DNA of 64,000 bases, from NCBI RefSeq assembly GCF_016888335.1, contig NZ_JAFEJG010000004.1:1240001-1304000 (forward strand), in the 5' to 3' direction. This document shows positions 13,658-22,759 of the stretch, in pieces. The notes beneath the pieces are model-generated. The model was given only the letters and a program-made list of their open reading frames with translations, had not been told where the DNA came from and ran no database searches. The position numbers and the translations under genes are program-made. The stretch is from Janibacter endophyticus. GTDB taxonomy: Bacteria; Actinomycetota; Actinomycetes; Actinomycetales; Dermatophilaceae. How positions within the stretch are numbered: position 1 is the first letter of the stretch; every line of letters starts with the position of its first letter.

Positions 13658-16636
13658 ATGAGCTCAGACCTGCCACCGGACGAGGGGCGTACGGACGCAA
13701 CGCGTCCAGAGCCCGACGCGTCCCGCACCCGCACCCGCGGCCTGCGCATCCTCGGCGTCCTCGCCGGGATCATCATCGCGGTCCTCGTCGCGACGAGCAT
13801 CTGGACCGAGGCGCTGTGGTTCGACGCTCTCGGCTACGGCTCGCAGTGGTGGGTGCGGATCCGCACCGAGCTCTTCCTCTTCGTCGCCGGTGCGCTGCTC
13901 CTCGCGGTGCCGCTCGCCGCGAGCATGGTCATCCCCTTCCGCACCCGCCCGGCCCTGTGGCCGAGCAGCCCGGGGGAGCGGGCCCTGGCCCAGTACCGCC
14001 AGGTGATCGACCCGGCCCGCAAGCACCTGGCCATCGGGCTGCCGACGCTCTTCGGGATCATGGGCGGGCTCGCCGCGGCCGCGCAGTGGGAGCCCTTCCT
14101 CCTGTGGCGCAACGGCCAGGCGACAGGCACGACGGACCCGCACTTCGGCAACGACGTCGGCTACTACCTCTTCGACCTGCCCTGGTACTCCTTCGTCGTC
14201 GGCTACCTCACCGTCGTCGCCGTGGCGTGCCTCATCGCCGCCGCCTTCGCGCACTACGTCTACGGCGGGCTGCAGCCCCCGGGACGGGCGCCGTCGACCC
14301 GCGCCGCGTTCCTCCACCTCGGCATCATCGGGGCGGTCCTCGTGCTGCTGCGCGGCGTCTCCTACATCCTCGACGCGCACGCGCTGACGACCAACGAGAC
14401 CGAGGTCCTCACGGGCATCGGCTACACCGCGGCGCACGCGATCATCCCGGTGAAGTACATCCTCGCCGTCGCCGCCGTGATCTGCGCCGGCCTCTTCCTC
14501 GCGTCCGTGCGCACCCGCAGCTGGCGGCTGCCGGTCATCGGGGTCGCCACCCTGCTCGGGCTCTCGTTCATCGTCGGCAACATCTACCCGGCGCTCGTCG
14601 AGACCTACAAGGTCACGCCGTCGCGGTCCTCGCTCGAGCAGCCCTACCTGCAGGAGAACATCGACTTCACCCGCGAGGCCTACGGCGTCGCCGCGGTCGA
14701 GCCGCAGCCCTACGACGCGGTCTCCGAGATCTCCGCCGGCCAGCTGCGCGAGGACGCCCGGACGATCCCCGGCATCCGGCTGCTCGACCCCAACGTCACC
14801 GGCCCGACCTTCAAGCAGCTCCAGGCGCAGCAGCCGTACTACTCCTTCCCGGACGACCTCGACGTCGACCGCTACGACATCGACGGGCGCTCGACCGACA
14901 CGGTCGTCGGTGCCCGCGAGCTCGACCTCTCCCGGGTGCCCGCCGACCGGCGGGACTGGGTCAACGACCACACCGTCTACACCCACGGCTACGGTCTCGT
15001 GGCGGCCAAGGGGTCGGAGGTCTCGTCGGGAGGGACGCCGGCGTGGTTCGACCTGCAGCAGGTCGCCGAGCACGAGCCGCGCATCTACTTCGGCGAGCGG
15101 ATGCGTCACTTCTCCATCGTCGGCGCGGCCGACGGGGCGGCGCCCCGTGAGGTGGACCAGCCGACCGGCGGCACCGAGAGCCGGTACACCTACGAGGGTG
15201 AGGGTGGCGTCTCGATCGGCTCACCCCTTCGCCAGCTCGCCTACGCGATCACCCACCGGGACGTGAAGTTCGTCCTCTCCGACGCCGTCGGGCCGCAGTC
15301 CCGGTTGCTCGAGCACCGGACCCCGCGGGAGCGGGTCGCCCGCGTCGCCCCATGGCTGACCCTCGACCACGACCCGTACCCGACCGTCGTCGACGGACGG
15401 ATCCTCTGGGTCGTCGACGGGTACACGACCTCGCGGACCTACCCGTACAGCAGCCGGTTCAGCGTCTCCGGCGTCCAGGAGGGCACCGTCTCCTCGATCG
15501 AGACGCAGCGCCGTGCCGCGATCAACGCCGACCGGGTCAACTACATGCGCAACTCGGTCAAGGCGACGGTCGACGCGTACGACGGCACGGTGACTCTCTA
15601 CAAGTGGGACGAGGAGGATCCGGTCGTCGCGGCGTGGGACCAGGCCTTCCCCGATCTCATCACCCCGCGCTCGGAGATCAGCGGCGAGCTGATGAAGCAC
15701 CTGCGCTACCCGGAGGACCTCTTCCGGATGCAGCGCGCGGTCCTCGCCGACTACCACGTGACCTCGGCCCGTGACTTCCGCGCCGGGCAGGACCGCTGGC
15801 GGGTGCCGAACGACCCGACCGTCCTCGCCGACAAGAAGGTCGCGCAGCCGCCGTACTACCTCACGATGGCGATGCCGGGGCAGACCGCGCCGACGTGGTC
15901 GCTCACCTCGACGTACATCCCCAACGGCGACCGCGAGGTCATGGCGGGCTACCTCGCCGTCGACGCCGACGCGGGGGAGAAGGCCGGCGAGCCCGCCGAG
16001 GGCTACGGCCAGCTGCGGATGCTCGCGGTCCCGCGGTCGACGACGGTCCCCGGCCCCGGGCAGGTGCAGAACGACATCGCGAGCAGCTCGGTCAAGGGTG
16101 CCGACACCGACCAGACCCTCACCGACTACCTCAACAACAACAACCGCGGCTCGAGCCGCGTGCTGCTCGGCAACCAGATGACGCTGCCCGTCGGCGACGG
16201 CTTCCTCCACGTCGAGCCGGTCTATCTCGCGGGCACGACGGACAACTCCTACCCCTCGATGCGGGTCGTCATCGTCTCCTTCGGCGGCCGGTACGCGTGG
16301 GCGCGCACGCTCGAGGGGGCGCTCGACGAGCTCTTCGGCGGGGACGCCGGCGTCGGGTCGGGCACCGGTGGCACACGTCCGCCGACGCAGGAGCCGACCG
16401 GGCCGCTCACCGGCCAGGAGCGGGCGCTGCGCGAGGCGATCTCGGACATGGAGGCCGCGTACGACAAAGGCCAGGAGGCGCTCAAGGAGGGCGACCTCGA
16501 GGCCTACGGCCAGGCGCAGAAGGAGCTCCGCGAGGCGCTCACCGAGGCTGCTCGCAACCAGCCGGGTGGTGGGTCGGTGACCCTCGAGGAGCCGGCAGCG
16601 GACGGCGAGGAGCCGGCCGACGGCGAAGGCGGATGA
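13658..16636 (+). CDS. UPF0182 family large membrane protein
   Basis: A 992-residue protein with about seven N-terminal membrane helices (for example LRILGVLAGIIIAVLVATSI near residue 30) within the first ~320 residues, then a long extracytoplasmic domain and a charged C-terminal tail rich in Glu/Asp/Gly. This is the size and layout of UPF0182 (Rv3193c). The function is unknown. It stands alone on its strand and is followed by tRNA-fMet. The start ATG 13658 gives MSSDLPPDEGRTD. Confidence 0.93.
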   Translation: MSSDLPPDEGRTDATRPEPDASRTRTRGLRILGVLAGIIIAVLVATSIWTEALWFDALGYGSQWWVRIRTELFLFVAGALLLAVPLAASMVIPFRTRPALWPSSPGERALAQYRQVIDPARKHLAIGLPTLFGIMGGLAAAAQWEPFLLWRNGQATGTTDPHFGNDVGYYLFDLPWYSFVVGYLTVVAVACLIAAAFAHYVYGGLQPPGRAPSTRAAFLHLGIIGAVLVLLRGVSYILDAHALTTNETEVLTGIGYTAAHAIIPVKYILAVAAVICAGLFLASVRTRSWRLPVIGVATLLGLSFIVGNIYPALVETYKVTPSRSSLEQPYLQENIDFTREAYGVAAVEPQPYDAVSEISAGQLREDARTIPGIRLLDPNVTGPTFKQLQAQQPYYSFPDDLDVDRYDIDGRSTDTVVGARELDLSRVPADRRDWVNDHTVYTHGYGLVAAKGSEVSSGGTPAWFDLQQVAEHEPRIYFGERMRHFSIVGAADGAAPREVDQPTGGTESRYTYEGEGGVSIGSPLRQLAYAITHRDVKFVLSDAVGPQSRLLEHRTPRERVARVAPWLTLDHDPYPTVVDGRILWVVDGYTTSRTYPYSSRFSVSGVQEGTVSSIETQRRAAINADRVNYMRNSVKATVDAYDGTVTLYKWDEEDPVVAAWDQAFPDLITPRSEISGELMKHLRYPEDLFRMQRAVLADYHVTSARDFRAGQDRWRVPNDPTVLADKKVAQPPYYLTMAMPGQTAPTWSLTSTYIPNGDREVMAGYLAVDADAGEKAGEPAEGYGQLRMLAVPRSTTVPGPGQVQNDIASSSVKGADTDQTLTDYLNNNNRGSSRVLLGNQMTLPVGDGFLHVEPVYLAGTTDNSYPSMRVVIVSFGGRYAWARTLEGALDELFGGDAGVGSGTGGTRPPTQEPTGPLTGQERALREAISDMEAAYDKGQEALKEGDLEAYGQAQKELREALTEAARNQPGGGSVTLEEPAADGEEPADGEGG

Positions 16637-16687
16637 CCCCTTCGTCCCGCCGGCTGAGGTGCGAGCGCCAGCGAGCCGAAGCCCGAT

Positions 16688-16716
16688 TTGGTCGCCACCG
16701 GTCGTTCACGTAAAGT
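16688..16716 (+). promoter_or_regulatory. Promoter of the initiator tRNA gene
   Basis: TTGGTC (16688-16693) and TAAAGT (16711-16716) are separated by 17 bp, matching a housekeeping sigma-70-type promoter. Transcription would start about 16723, seven to eight bases before the mature tRNA 5' end. Confidence 0.75.
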
Positions 16717-16730
16717 TGGCAGAGCAACGA

Positions 16731-16807
16731 CGCGGGGTGGAGCAGTTCGGTAGCTCGCCGGGCTCATAACCCGGAGGTCGCAGGTTCAAATCCTGCCCCC
16801 GCTACCA
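16731..16807 (+). tRNA. tRNA-fMet (initiator, anticodon CAT)
   Basis: A 77-nt tRNA with anticodon loop CTCATAA. Initiator features are present: a C1-U72 mismatch at the top of the acceptor stem, and three consecutive G-C pairs (GGG/CCC) at the base of the anticodon stem. The T loop is GTTCAAATC, and CCA is encoded. The promoter lies just upstream and a strong hairpin just downstream. Confidence 0.97.
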
Positions 16808-16808
16808 A

Positions 16809-16851
16809 GTAGGGCCCCTGACTAGCGGAATCGCTGAGTCAGGGGCCCTAC
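16809..16851 (+). terminator. Terminator hairpin after tRNA-fMet
   Basis: Arms 16809-16823 and 16837-16851 form a perfect 15-bp stem (GTAGGGCCCCTGACT) around a 13-nt loop that itself can fold (AGCG...CGCT). It starts 2 nt after the CCA end. No T-tract follows. Confidence 0.8.
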
Positions 16852-16928
16852 GTCATGCCTTACCGGCTCCGAGCCCTGACAAAACCCCTGACAGTGCATG
16901 GAGAATGGAAGCGATTCGCGCGCTCGCC

Positions 16929-17131
16929 TCAGCCTCGACTCGAGTCGAGTCGATGCATGAACCGCATCAGCATCGTGTTCCCAAAGCTGCGACCGCGGAA
17001 CTTCGCGGCGAACCCCAGCGCACGCTTCCAGCCTCCCCGGTCACCAGCGCGCCGACGGAGTCGCTGAGCTTCTTCTGAAGCGCTTCGAGCTTCTCCTCGC
17101 GGGCCGCGAGGTCTCAGGCTTGTACTCGCAT
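16929..17131 (-). pseudogene. Broken ArdC-like (ssDNA-binding antirestriction) gene remnant
   Basis: A strong Shine-Dalgarno (AGGAGG on the minus strand, about 17138-17143) precedes ATG 17131, giving MRVQA and then an in-frame TGA at 17116-17114. After the stop the same frame continues DLAAREEKLEALQKKL then SDSVGALVTGE. A shift then puts WKRALGFAAKF and RGRSFGNTMLM in another frame. Together these match the start of the ArdC N-terminal domain (…VEALVTGEDWQRALEFAARFRSRSFNNTLLI… type, quoted in general form). So the remnant has both a nonsense codon and a frameshift and keeps only the first ~60 residues. ArdC genes are carried by conjugative plasmids and ICEs, so this probably marks a decayed insertion next to the tRNA. 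Confidence 0.65.
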
Positions 17132-17181
17132 TCCCGTTCCTCCTGACAGTCGTTGTCGAAGGACAGGTGTGCGAAGTCAGT

Positions 17182-17211
17182 CGAAGGGCACGTTCCAGAA
17201 CGTGCCCTTCG
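17182..17211. terminator. Strong hairpin between two pseudogenes
   Basis: CGAAGGGCACGTTC (17182-17195) and its exact complement at 17198-17211 are separated by only CA. It lies just past the end of the monooxygenase-like remnant on the minus strand and would have served as its terminator. Confidence 0.6.
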
Positions 17212-17218
17212 CACTCGC

Positions 17219-17463
17219 TTATACTTGACCGCGAGGATGTCGATCGGCTTGATGTCGGGGTCGGCGGCCAAAAGATCGGGGCCAACCTCCTGGAGTGCCG
17301 CCGGGATCTGGCCGTTCACGTGCGCCTGGCGACCCTCCTCGCTCTCGAAGGTGTCGAAGATGCCGTAGGTCGTGTCGTCGAGCCGGAACGCCTACCAGGT
17401 GACGGTGCCCTCCTCTTGGGCGGCCAGCTCGCGGCCCTGCTTCAGGACTCGATGCAGCCACAT
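17219..17463 (-). pseudogene. Broken antibiotic-biosynthesis/quinol monooxygenase-family gene
   Basis: Reading from ATG 17463 gives MWLHRVLKQGRELA then AQEEGTVTW, followed by an in-frame TAG at 17394-17392, and then AFRLDDTTYGIFDTFES and onward to IKPIDILAVK. The family (ABM-domain putative quinol monooxygenases) normally has a Tyr at the stop position, so a single base change (TAC or TAT to TAG) inactivated it. The N-terminal strand also looks truncated. The downstream frame runs on beyond the domain to 17041. A real read-through seems unlikely. Confidence 0.7.
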
Positions 17464-17632
17464 TGACTGCGCTCCTCATGGAGCCCATGTGTGCTGCTTG
17501 TGTGCCTCCTGTGGATCTCGACACCGCCGTTCCGAACCCCGGCGACGGCGGTCCGGCGGCGCCCCGCCCGGACGCCCTGAGACGCAGCCCGCGACGACGC
17601 GACGCCGTACCCCTTCGCCGTCTTCGGGCACA

Positions 17633-19042
17633 ATGGTGAGGGTGACCTCATCAGCTGCCGCCCCCGCCCGTCATCGCGTCGTCGTCATCGGCTCCGGCTT
17701 CGGGGGGCTCTTCGCGGCGAAGGCCCTGCGCCGGGCGGACGTCGACGTCACCCTCATCTCGCGGACGACGCACCACCTCTTCCAGCCGCTGCTCTACCAG
17801 GTGGCCACCGGGATCCTCTCCGAGGGCGACATCGCGCCGACGACGCGCGACATCCTCGCCGACCAGGACAACGTGCAGGTCCTCTTCGGCGAGGTCGAGC
17901 ACATCGACGTGGACCAGCGCGTCGTCCACCACCGTGCGGTCGGCCGCACGACAAGCACGGAGTACGACTCGCTGATCCTCGCGGCCGGCGCCGGGCAGTC
18001 GTACTTCGGCAACGACCAGTACGCGCGGCACGCGCCGGGGATGAAGAACATCGACGACGCGCTGGAGCTGCGCGGGCGGATCTTCGGGGCGTTCGAGCTG
18101 GCCGAGCTTGCCGAGGACCCGGCGGAGCGGGAGCGGCTGCTGACCTTCGTCGTCGTCGGCGCGGGCCCGACGGGCGTGGAGATGGCCGGCCAGATCGCCG
18201 AGCTGTCGCAGCGCACGCTCAAGAACGAGTTCCGGACGATCAACCCCTCTGACGCGCGGGTCGTCCTCGTCGACGCTGCGCCGAAGGTCCTCGCGACCTT
18301 CGGCGACCGGCTCTCCGGCAAGTCCAAGGCGAGCCTGGAGAAGCGCGGGATCGAGGTCCAGCTCGGGGCCAAGGTCGTGGGCCTCGACGAGACGGGCATC
18401 GACATCGAGGACGCCGACGGGTCCACCCGCCGCATCGACGCGACGACGAAGGTGTGGGCCGCGGGCGTCAGCGGGTCGCCGCTCGGCCGGATGGTCGCCG
18501 AGCAGACCGGCGCGGAGGTCGACCGGGCCGGTCGCGTCCACGTCGAGGACGACCTCACCCTCCCCGGCCACCCGGAGATCTTCGTCGTCGGCGACATGAT
18601 CAACCTCAGGGGCTACCCGGGCGTCGCCCAGCTGGCGATCCAGGGTGGCCGCTACGCGGCCGACCAGATCGAGCGCCGGCTCGACGGCAAGCCGGCAGCA
18701 CCCCCCTTCGTCTATCGCGACAAGGGGTCGATGGCGACGATCTCCAAGTACTCGGCCGTCGCGTCGATCGGCAAGGTCAACTTCTCCGGGTTCATCGCCT
18801 GGCTCGCGTGGCTCGTCGTGCACCTCATGGCGATGGTGGGCTTCAAGGCGCGGGTGTCGACGCTGCTCAAGTGGATGATCACCTTCATCGGCGACAGCCG
18901 CGGCGAGCGGGTCACGACGGTGCAGCAGATCTTCGCGCGCAACGCGATCGACGACCTCGGGCACGAGATCGCGTACCCGGCCCTGCCGACCGGTCCGTCG
19001 GACGAAGGGGTGGTCCGGGGCGAAGGGGAGCCGGCCGCCTGA
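17633..19042 (+). CDS. ndh: Type II NADH dehydrogenase (NDH-2)
   Basis: A 469-residue membrane-associated flavoprotein that passes electrons from NADH to menaquinone without pumping protons. It has the FAD-binding VVVIGSGFGGLFAAKAL near the N-terminus, the NADH-binding FVVVGAGPTGVEMAGQI at about residue 180, the second FAD motif (IFVVGDMINL) and a hydrophobic C-terminal segment (FIAWLAWLVVHLMAMVGF) that anchors it to the membrane. The start ATG 17633 or the GTG three codons later are both possible. The 170 nt upstream hold an 8-bp hairpin (17523-17552) but no clear promoter. Confidence 0.95.
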   Translation: MVRVTSSAAAPARHRVVVIGSGFGGLFAAKALRRADVDVTLISRTTHHLFQPLLYQVATGILSEGDIAPTTRDILADQDNVQVLFGEVEHIDVDQRVVHHRAVGRTTSTEYDSLILAAGAGQSYFGNDQYARHAPGMKNIDDALELRGRIFGAFELAELAEDPAERERLLTFVVVGAGPTGVEMAGQIAELSQRTLKNEFRTINPSDARVVLVDAAPKVLATFGDRLSGKSKASLEKRGIEVQLGAKVVGLDETGIDIEDADGSTRRIDATTKVWAAGVSGSPLGRMVAEQTGAEVDRAGRVHVEDDLTLPGHPEIFVVGDMINLRGYPGVAQLAIQGGRYAADQIERRLDGKPAAPPFVYRDKGSMATISKYSAVASIGKVNFSGFIAWLAWLVVHLMAMVGFKARVSTLLKWMITFIGDSRGERVTTVQQIFARNAIDDLGHEIAYPALPTGPSDEGVVRGEGEPAA

Positions 19043-19089
19043 TCGTGGGGTCGGGCGGCTCCGCCGGGGCGGCGACATAGGGTGGCCCA

Positions 19090-20387
19090 ATGCCGTTGGA
19101 CTTCCCCATCGAGACGAGGACCCTGGCGAACGGCCTGCGCGTCGTCGTCCAGCCTGACCACACCAGCCCGACCGTCACCGTCAACCTCTGGGTCGGCGTC
19201 GGCAGCCGCCACGAGGCGCCCGGCAAGACCGGCTTCGCGCACCTCTTCGAGCACCTGATGTTCCAGGGGAGCGCGCAGGTCGCCGAGGGCGAGCACTTCC
19301 AGGCGCTCATGGGCGTCGGCGGGCGGCTCAACGCGACCACCTGGTTCGACCGGACGAACTACTTCGAGACCGTCCCGACCGGCGCGCTCGAGCTCGCCCT
19401 GTGGCTCGAGTCCGACCGGCACGCCGCGCTCCTCGACGCGGTGACCCAGGAGAACCTCGACAACCAGCGCGACGTCGTCAAGGAGGAGAAGCGCCAGCGC
19501 TACGACAACCAGCCGTACGGCCAGGCGCTCGCCACCGTCTACGCGACGGTCTTCCCCGACGGGCACCCGTACCATCACCCGACGATCGGGTCGATGGAGG
19601 ATCTCGACGCTGCCTCGCTCGAGGACGTCCACGCCTTCTTCCGCGAGCACTACGCGCCCGACAACACGGTCCTCACGCTGTGCGGCGACGTCGCCCCCGA
19701 GCGCGGCTTCGCGCTCGCCGAGCAGTACCTCGGCTGGATCGAGAGCCACGCGGCCCCGCGCCGCGCCAACCTCGAGCAGCTCGCGCCGCTCGACGCTCCC
19801 GAGCGGGTGGACATCACCGAGGCCGAGGTGCCGAACGACCGGCTGCACATGGCATTCCGACTCCCCGGTGAGTCGGCGCAGGGTCGCCGCGAGTTCCTCG
19901 CCTGCTCCATCGCGCTCGACTGTCTCGCCGGGCTGAGCTTCTCCCCGCTCGAGCAGCAGCTCGTCCGGACCGAGGGCAGCGCCAACCACGTCGAGGCCAC
20001 CGCGATGGGCTTCGTCGACGGCGTGAGCCTCGGGCTCATCGTCGCCGACATCGCCGACGGCGCCTCGATGGATGCCGTCGAGGAGACGGTCTGCGCCGCC
20101 CTGCGCACGCTCGCCGCCGACGGGCCGAGCGAGGCCGAGATGGCCGCCGTGCTCGCCCAGACCGAGCGAGCCTGGCTCTCCGCGCTCGCCGCCAAGGACG
20201 AGCGCGCCGACGTCATCAGCCACTACACCCTGCTCCACGACGACCCCGGCTACATCAACACCTTCCTCGACGACGTCGCCTCGATCACCGCCGAGAGGTG
20301 CGGGCCGCCGCCGAGCGCTGGCTGCGCCCCGAGTCCCGCGCCGTCGTCGCCTACCGCGCCCCCGCGCGCACGGAGGCCGCCGCATGA
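19090..20387 (+). CDS. M16 family zinc metallopeptidase, catalytic member (frameshift near the 3' end)
   Basis: A predicted ~430-residue peptidase with the inverted zinc motif HLFEH (about residue 54) and the distal Glu region (ENLDNQRDVVKEEKRQRYDN). This is the active subunit of an M16 pair. The reading frame is broken at 20295/20296: the sequence GCCGAG-AGGTGCGGG lacks one base relative to an expected GAG-CAG-GTG-CGG. Restoring it yields the usual C-terminus (VRAAAERWLRPESRA, VVAYRAPARTEAAA) and a stop at 20385-20387 that overlaps the next gene as ATGA. Without restoring, the frame runs on to 20736 with a Pro/Arg-rich nonsense tail. This could be a sequencing error or a real mutation. Confidence 0.85.
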
Positions 20388-21742
20388 CCACCCAGGCACA
20401 ACCCCTTCGCCCCGAGGTCCTGCCCGCCGAGGCCTGGACCTTCCCGACCCCCACCGAGCGCACCCTGCCCAACGGCCTGCGCGCCCTCGTCCTCGACGTC
20501 CCCGGCCAGTACGTCATCTCCGTGCGGCTCACCCTGCCGCTGCCGCTGCGTGCCGAGCCGCTCGACAAGGAGGGCGTCGCCTGGATCATGGCGCGGCTCC
20601 TCGACGAGGGCACCGAGCAGCACGACCAGCGCGAGCTCTCCGAGATGCTCGAGCGGCGCGGCATCGCGATCGGCGCCGGCATGAGCGAGGGCGCCTTCGG
20701 CGTCGACCTCGACGTGCCGCAGCGCTGGCTCGGTGAGGCGCTCGAGCTGATGACCGAGATCGTCAGCACGCCCGCCTTCGCCGACGCCGAGGTGGCCCGG
20801 GCCGTCCGGACGCGGCTCCAGGACATCGAGCAGGAGCGCGCGTCCGCCCCGCACCGTGCGCTGCGCGAGTACGCCGCGACGTACTACGACCCGCAGACCC
20901 GGGCCAGCCGACCCGGCGCCGGGTCGGCGCAGACCGTCGCCACGATCACCCGTGAGGACGTCGTCCGCTTCCACCGCGAGCACGTCCACCCGCACGGCGG
21001 GACCGTCGTCGTCGCCGGCGACCTCACGGACGTCGACCTCGACGCGCTCCTCGACCGCACCCTCGGCAGCTGGGTCACCGACGGCCTGGCGCGCGAGTGG
21101 ACCCGCGAGTCCGCACCCCGCGCCGCCGACGCCGCCCGGGTCGTCCTCGTCGACCGACCGGGCTCGGTCCAGTCCGAGCTCGTCGTCGCGACCTCCGGCC
21201 CCGACCGGCGCGCGGCGGAGTGGCCCGCCTTCCCCGTCCTCGGCTACCTCGTCGGCGGCGCACCCAACGCCCGCATCGACGCGGTGCTCCGCGAGGAGAA
21301 GGGCTACACCTACGGCATCCGCAGCGGCTTCCGCCCGCGCCAGGTCGGCGGGACCTTCCTCGTCACCGGCTCCGTGCGCGCTGACGCGACCGTCGACTCC
21401 CTGCGCCTCCTCGACGAGATCCTCCGGGGTGTCGGCGACGGCGTGAGCGAGGACGAGACGCGGGCCGGGGTCGACTTCGTGACGCTCACCGCGCCGGGGC
21501 GCTACGACACCGCCGACGCCCTCGCCGACGAGCTGACGCACCTCGCCGCCGACGGTCTCCCGCTGACCTTCACCTCCGACACCGTCGCCGCGATGCGCCG
21601 GCTCACCCCGGCCGATCTCGACGCCGCCTGGCGCGAGCACGTCGGTCGGGAGTGGACGATCGTCGTTGTCGGGGACGCTGCCAGCTACCGCGACGAGGTC
21701 GAGGCGCTCGGGCTCGGGCCGGTCACCGTCGTCCCCGCCTGA
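20384..21742 (+). CDS. M16 family peptidase, non-catalytic partner
   Basis: A 452-residue M16-fold protein starting at ATG 20384, 4-nt overlapped with its partner. The zinc motif is absent: the equivalent helix reads EGVAWIMARLLDEGT rather than HxxEH. The C-terminal substrate-binding region (REEKGYTYGIRSGF) is well kept, as in the non-catalytic halves of bacterial M16 heterodimers. It probably forms a clam-shell dimer with the upstream gene product. Confidence 0.9.
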   Translation: MTTQAQPLRPEVLPAEAWTFPTPTERTLPNGLRALVLDVPGQYVISVRLTLPLPLRAEPLDKEGVAWIMARLLDEGTEQHDQRELSEMLERRGIAIGAGMSEGAFGVDLDVPQRWLGEALELMTEIVSTPAFADAEVARAVRTRLQDIEQERASAPHRALREYAATYYDPQTRASRPGAGSAQTVATITREDVVRFHREHVHPHGGTVVVAGDLTDVDLDALLDRTLGSWVTDGLAREWTRESAPRAADAARVVLVDRPGSVQSELVVATSGPDRRAAEWPAFPVLGYLVGGAPNARIDAVLREEKGYTYGIRSGFRPRQVGGTFLVTGSVRADATVDSLRLLDEILRGVGDGVSEDETRAGVDFVTLTAPGRYDTADALADELTHLAADGLPLTFTSDTVAAMRRLTPADLDAAWREHVGREWTIVVVGDAASYRDEVEALGLGPVTVVPA

Positions 21743-21770
21743 GCCCTCGTTTCCAGCCGGCGAGCAGAGT

Positions 21771-21839
21771 CCGCTGTCCTGAGGTCATCGCCACCGGATA
21801 TAGGTGCCGATGACCTCCAGACAGCGGCATGTGCACATG
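21771..21839. repeat. Palindromic element A (57-bp hairpin plus 12-bp palindrome), upstream of a DUF559 gene
   Basis: Arms CCGCTGTC/GACAGCGG (21771-21778, 21820-21827) and GAGGTCATCG/CGATGACCTC (21781-21790, 21808-21817) surround CACC-GGATATA-GGTG. The perfect palindrome CATGTGCACATG follows directly (21828-21839). Element B repeats this design 989 bp away. Confidence 0.9.
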
Positions 21840-21918
21840 ACTTGCGGCTGGCGGCGCGCTGTCCACAGCGTCTTACCCACCCCGGCCCGGGCGGGCCGAC
21901 ACCGACAGGGTCGTCGGC

Positions 21919-22746
21919 ATGGTCATCTACTCCCACAGCCAGCTCCGCGAGGAGCACAGCCGTCGTGACATCGAGAGCTTGGTGTCGGCCGGGCGGATCG
22001 TGCGAGCAGGTCGGTGGCTGGTCACGCCCGACGAGTCCGACGCAGTGGTCCTGCCCCTTCGGGCAGGATGCCGACCCACGTGCGCGACGGCTGCGCGTCA
22101 TCACGGTCTGTGGACCCCCAGGAGCTCACGCATCCACGCCTACCGACCTCGGACACCGCGGCTGTCCGGTGGCTTGCTGGCCCATGGCTGGGAAGACCGG
22201 TGGGTCGAGGAAGACCCCGTCGCATCACCAGGGCTGCTGCTCCGGCACGCCCTGCGGTGCCTGTCCCCGGTCGAGGTCGCGATCCTGGCCGACTCGGCCG
22301 TGCACCTGGAGAAGGTGCATGAGGCGGATGTCGCCGCGCTCCGACGGGGGGCGCCGCGCCGCGTGGCGCGGGTGCTCGCCCGGGTCGATGGTCGTGCAGA
22401 GTCGGGGACCGAGAGCCGGGTACGGCTGCTCTTTGCCCTCAAGGGGGTTGAGGTCGAGCCGCAGGTCGTCATCGACGGGGTGGGCCGCGTCGACCTGAGG
22501 GTGGGCCGGAGCTGGATCATCGAGTGCGACAGCCGCAAGCACCACACCGACAAGCAGGCATACACACGCGACCGCCGGCGGGACAAGGGCGCGCGGCTCC
22601 TCGGCTACCTGACGACCCGGCTGACGCACGAGGATGTCGAGGAGGCCTGGCCGACGACCCGGTCGGAGCTCCTGGCGATCCTGCGCACGGGTGAGCACCT
22701 CCGCGAGCCGGCGGATCGAGCTCGGCAGCGGCGTCGTCGGCGATGA
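21919..22746 (+). CDS. DUF559 (VSR-fold) endonuclease-domain protein
   Basis: A 275-residue protein. The N-terminal part resembles the AbiEi-like winged-helix module common in these proteins. The C-terminal ~110 residues form a DUF559/VSR-type nuclease domain: GTESRVRLLF supplies the first acidic residue, GRVDLRV the Asp, and WIIECDSRKHH the E-x-D and the His pair, followed by YTRDRRRDKGARLLGY. The cleavage specificity is unknown. It is not in an operon with its neighbours. The gene is bracketed by the matching palindromic elements A and B, the second starting 14 nt after the stop. Confidence 0.85.
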   Translation: MVIYSHSQLREEHSRRDIESLVSAGRIVRAGRWLVTPDESDAVVLPLRAGCRPTCATAARHHGLWTPRSSRIHAYRPRTPRLSGGLLAHGWEDRWVEEDPVASPGLLLRHALRCLSPVEVAILADSAVHLEKVHEADVAALRRGAPRRVARVLARVDGRAESGTESRVRLLFALKGVEVEPQVVIDGVGRVDLRVGRSWIIECDSRKHHTDKQAYTRDRRRDKGARLLGYLTTRLTHEDVEEAWPTTRSELLAILRTGEHLREPADRARQRRRRR

Positions 22747-22759
22747 GCCTGTGCCCAAG

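Noticed and set aside
20388-20736. C-terminal extension of the catalytic M16 peptidase
   Set aside because: It is the out-of-frame reading of the partner gene, caused by the frameshift at 20295.
21919-22746. Restriction-modification or type IV toxin-antitoxin system around the DUF559 gene
   Set aside because: There is no methylase, toxin or second small gene next to either DUF559 gene.
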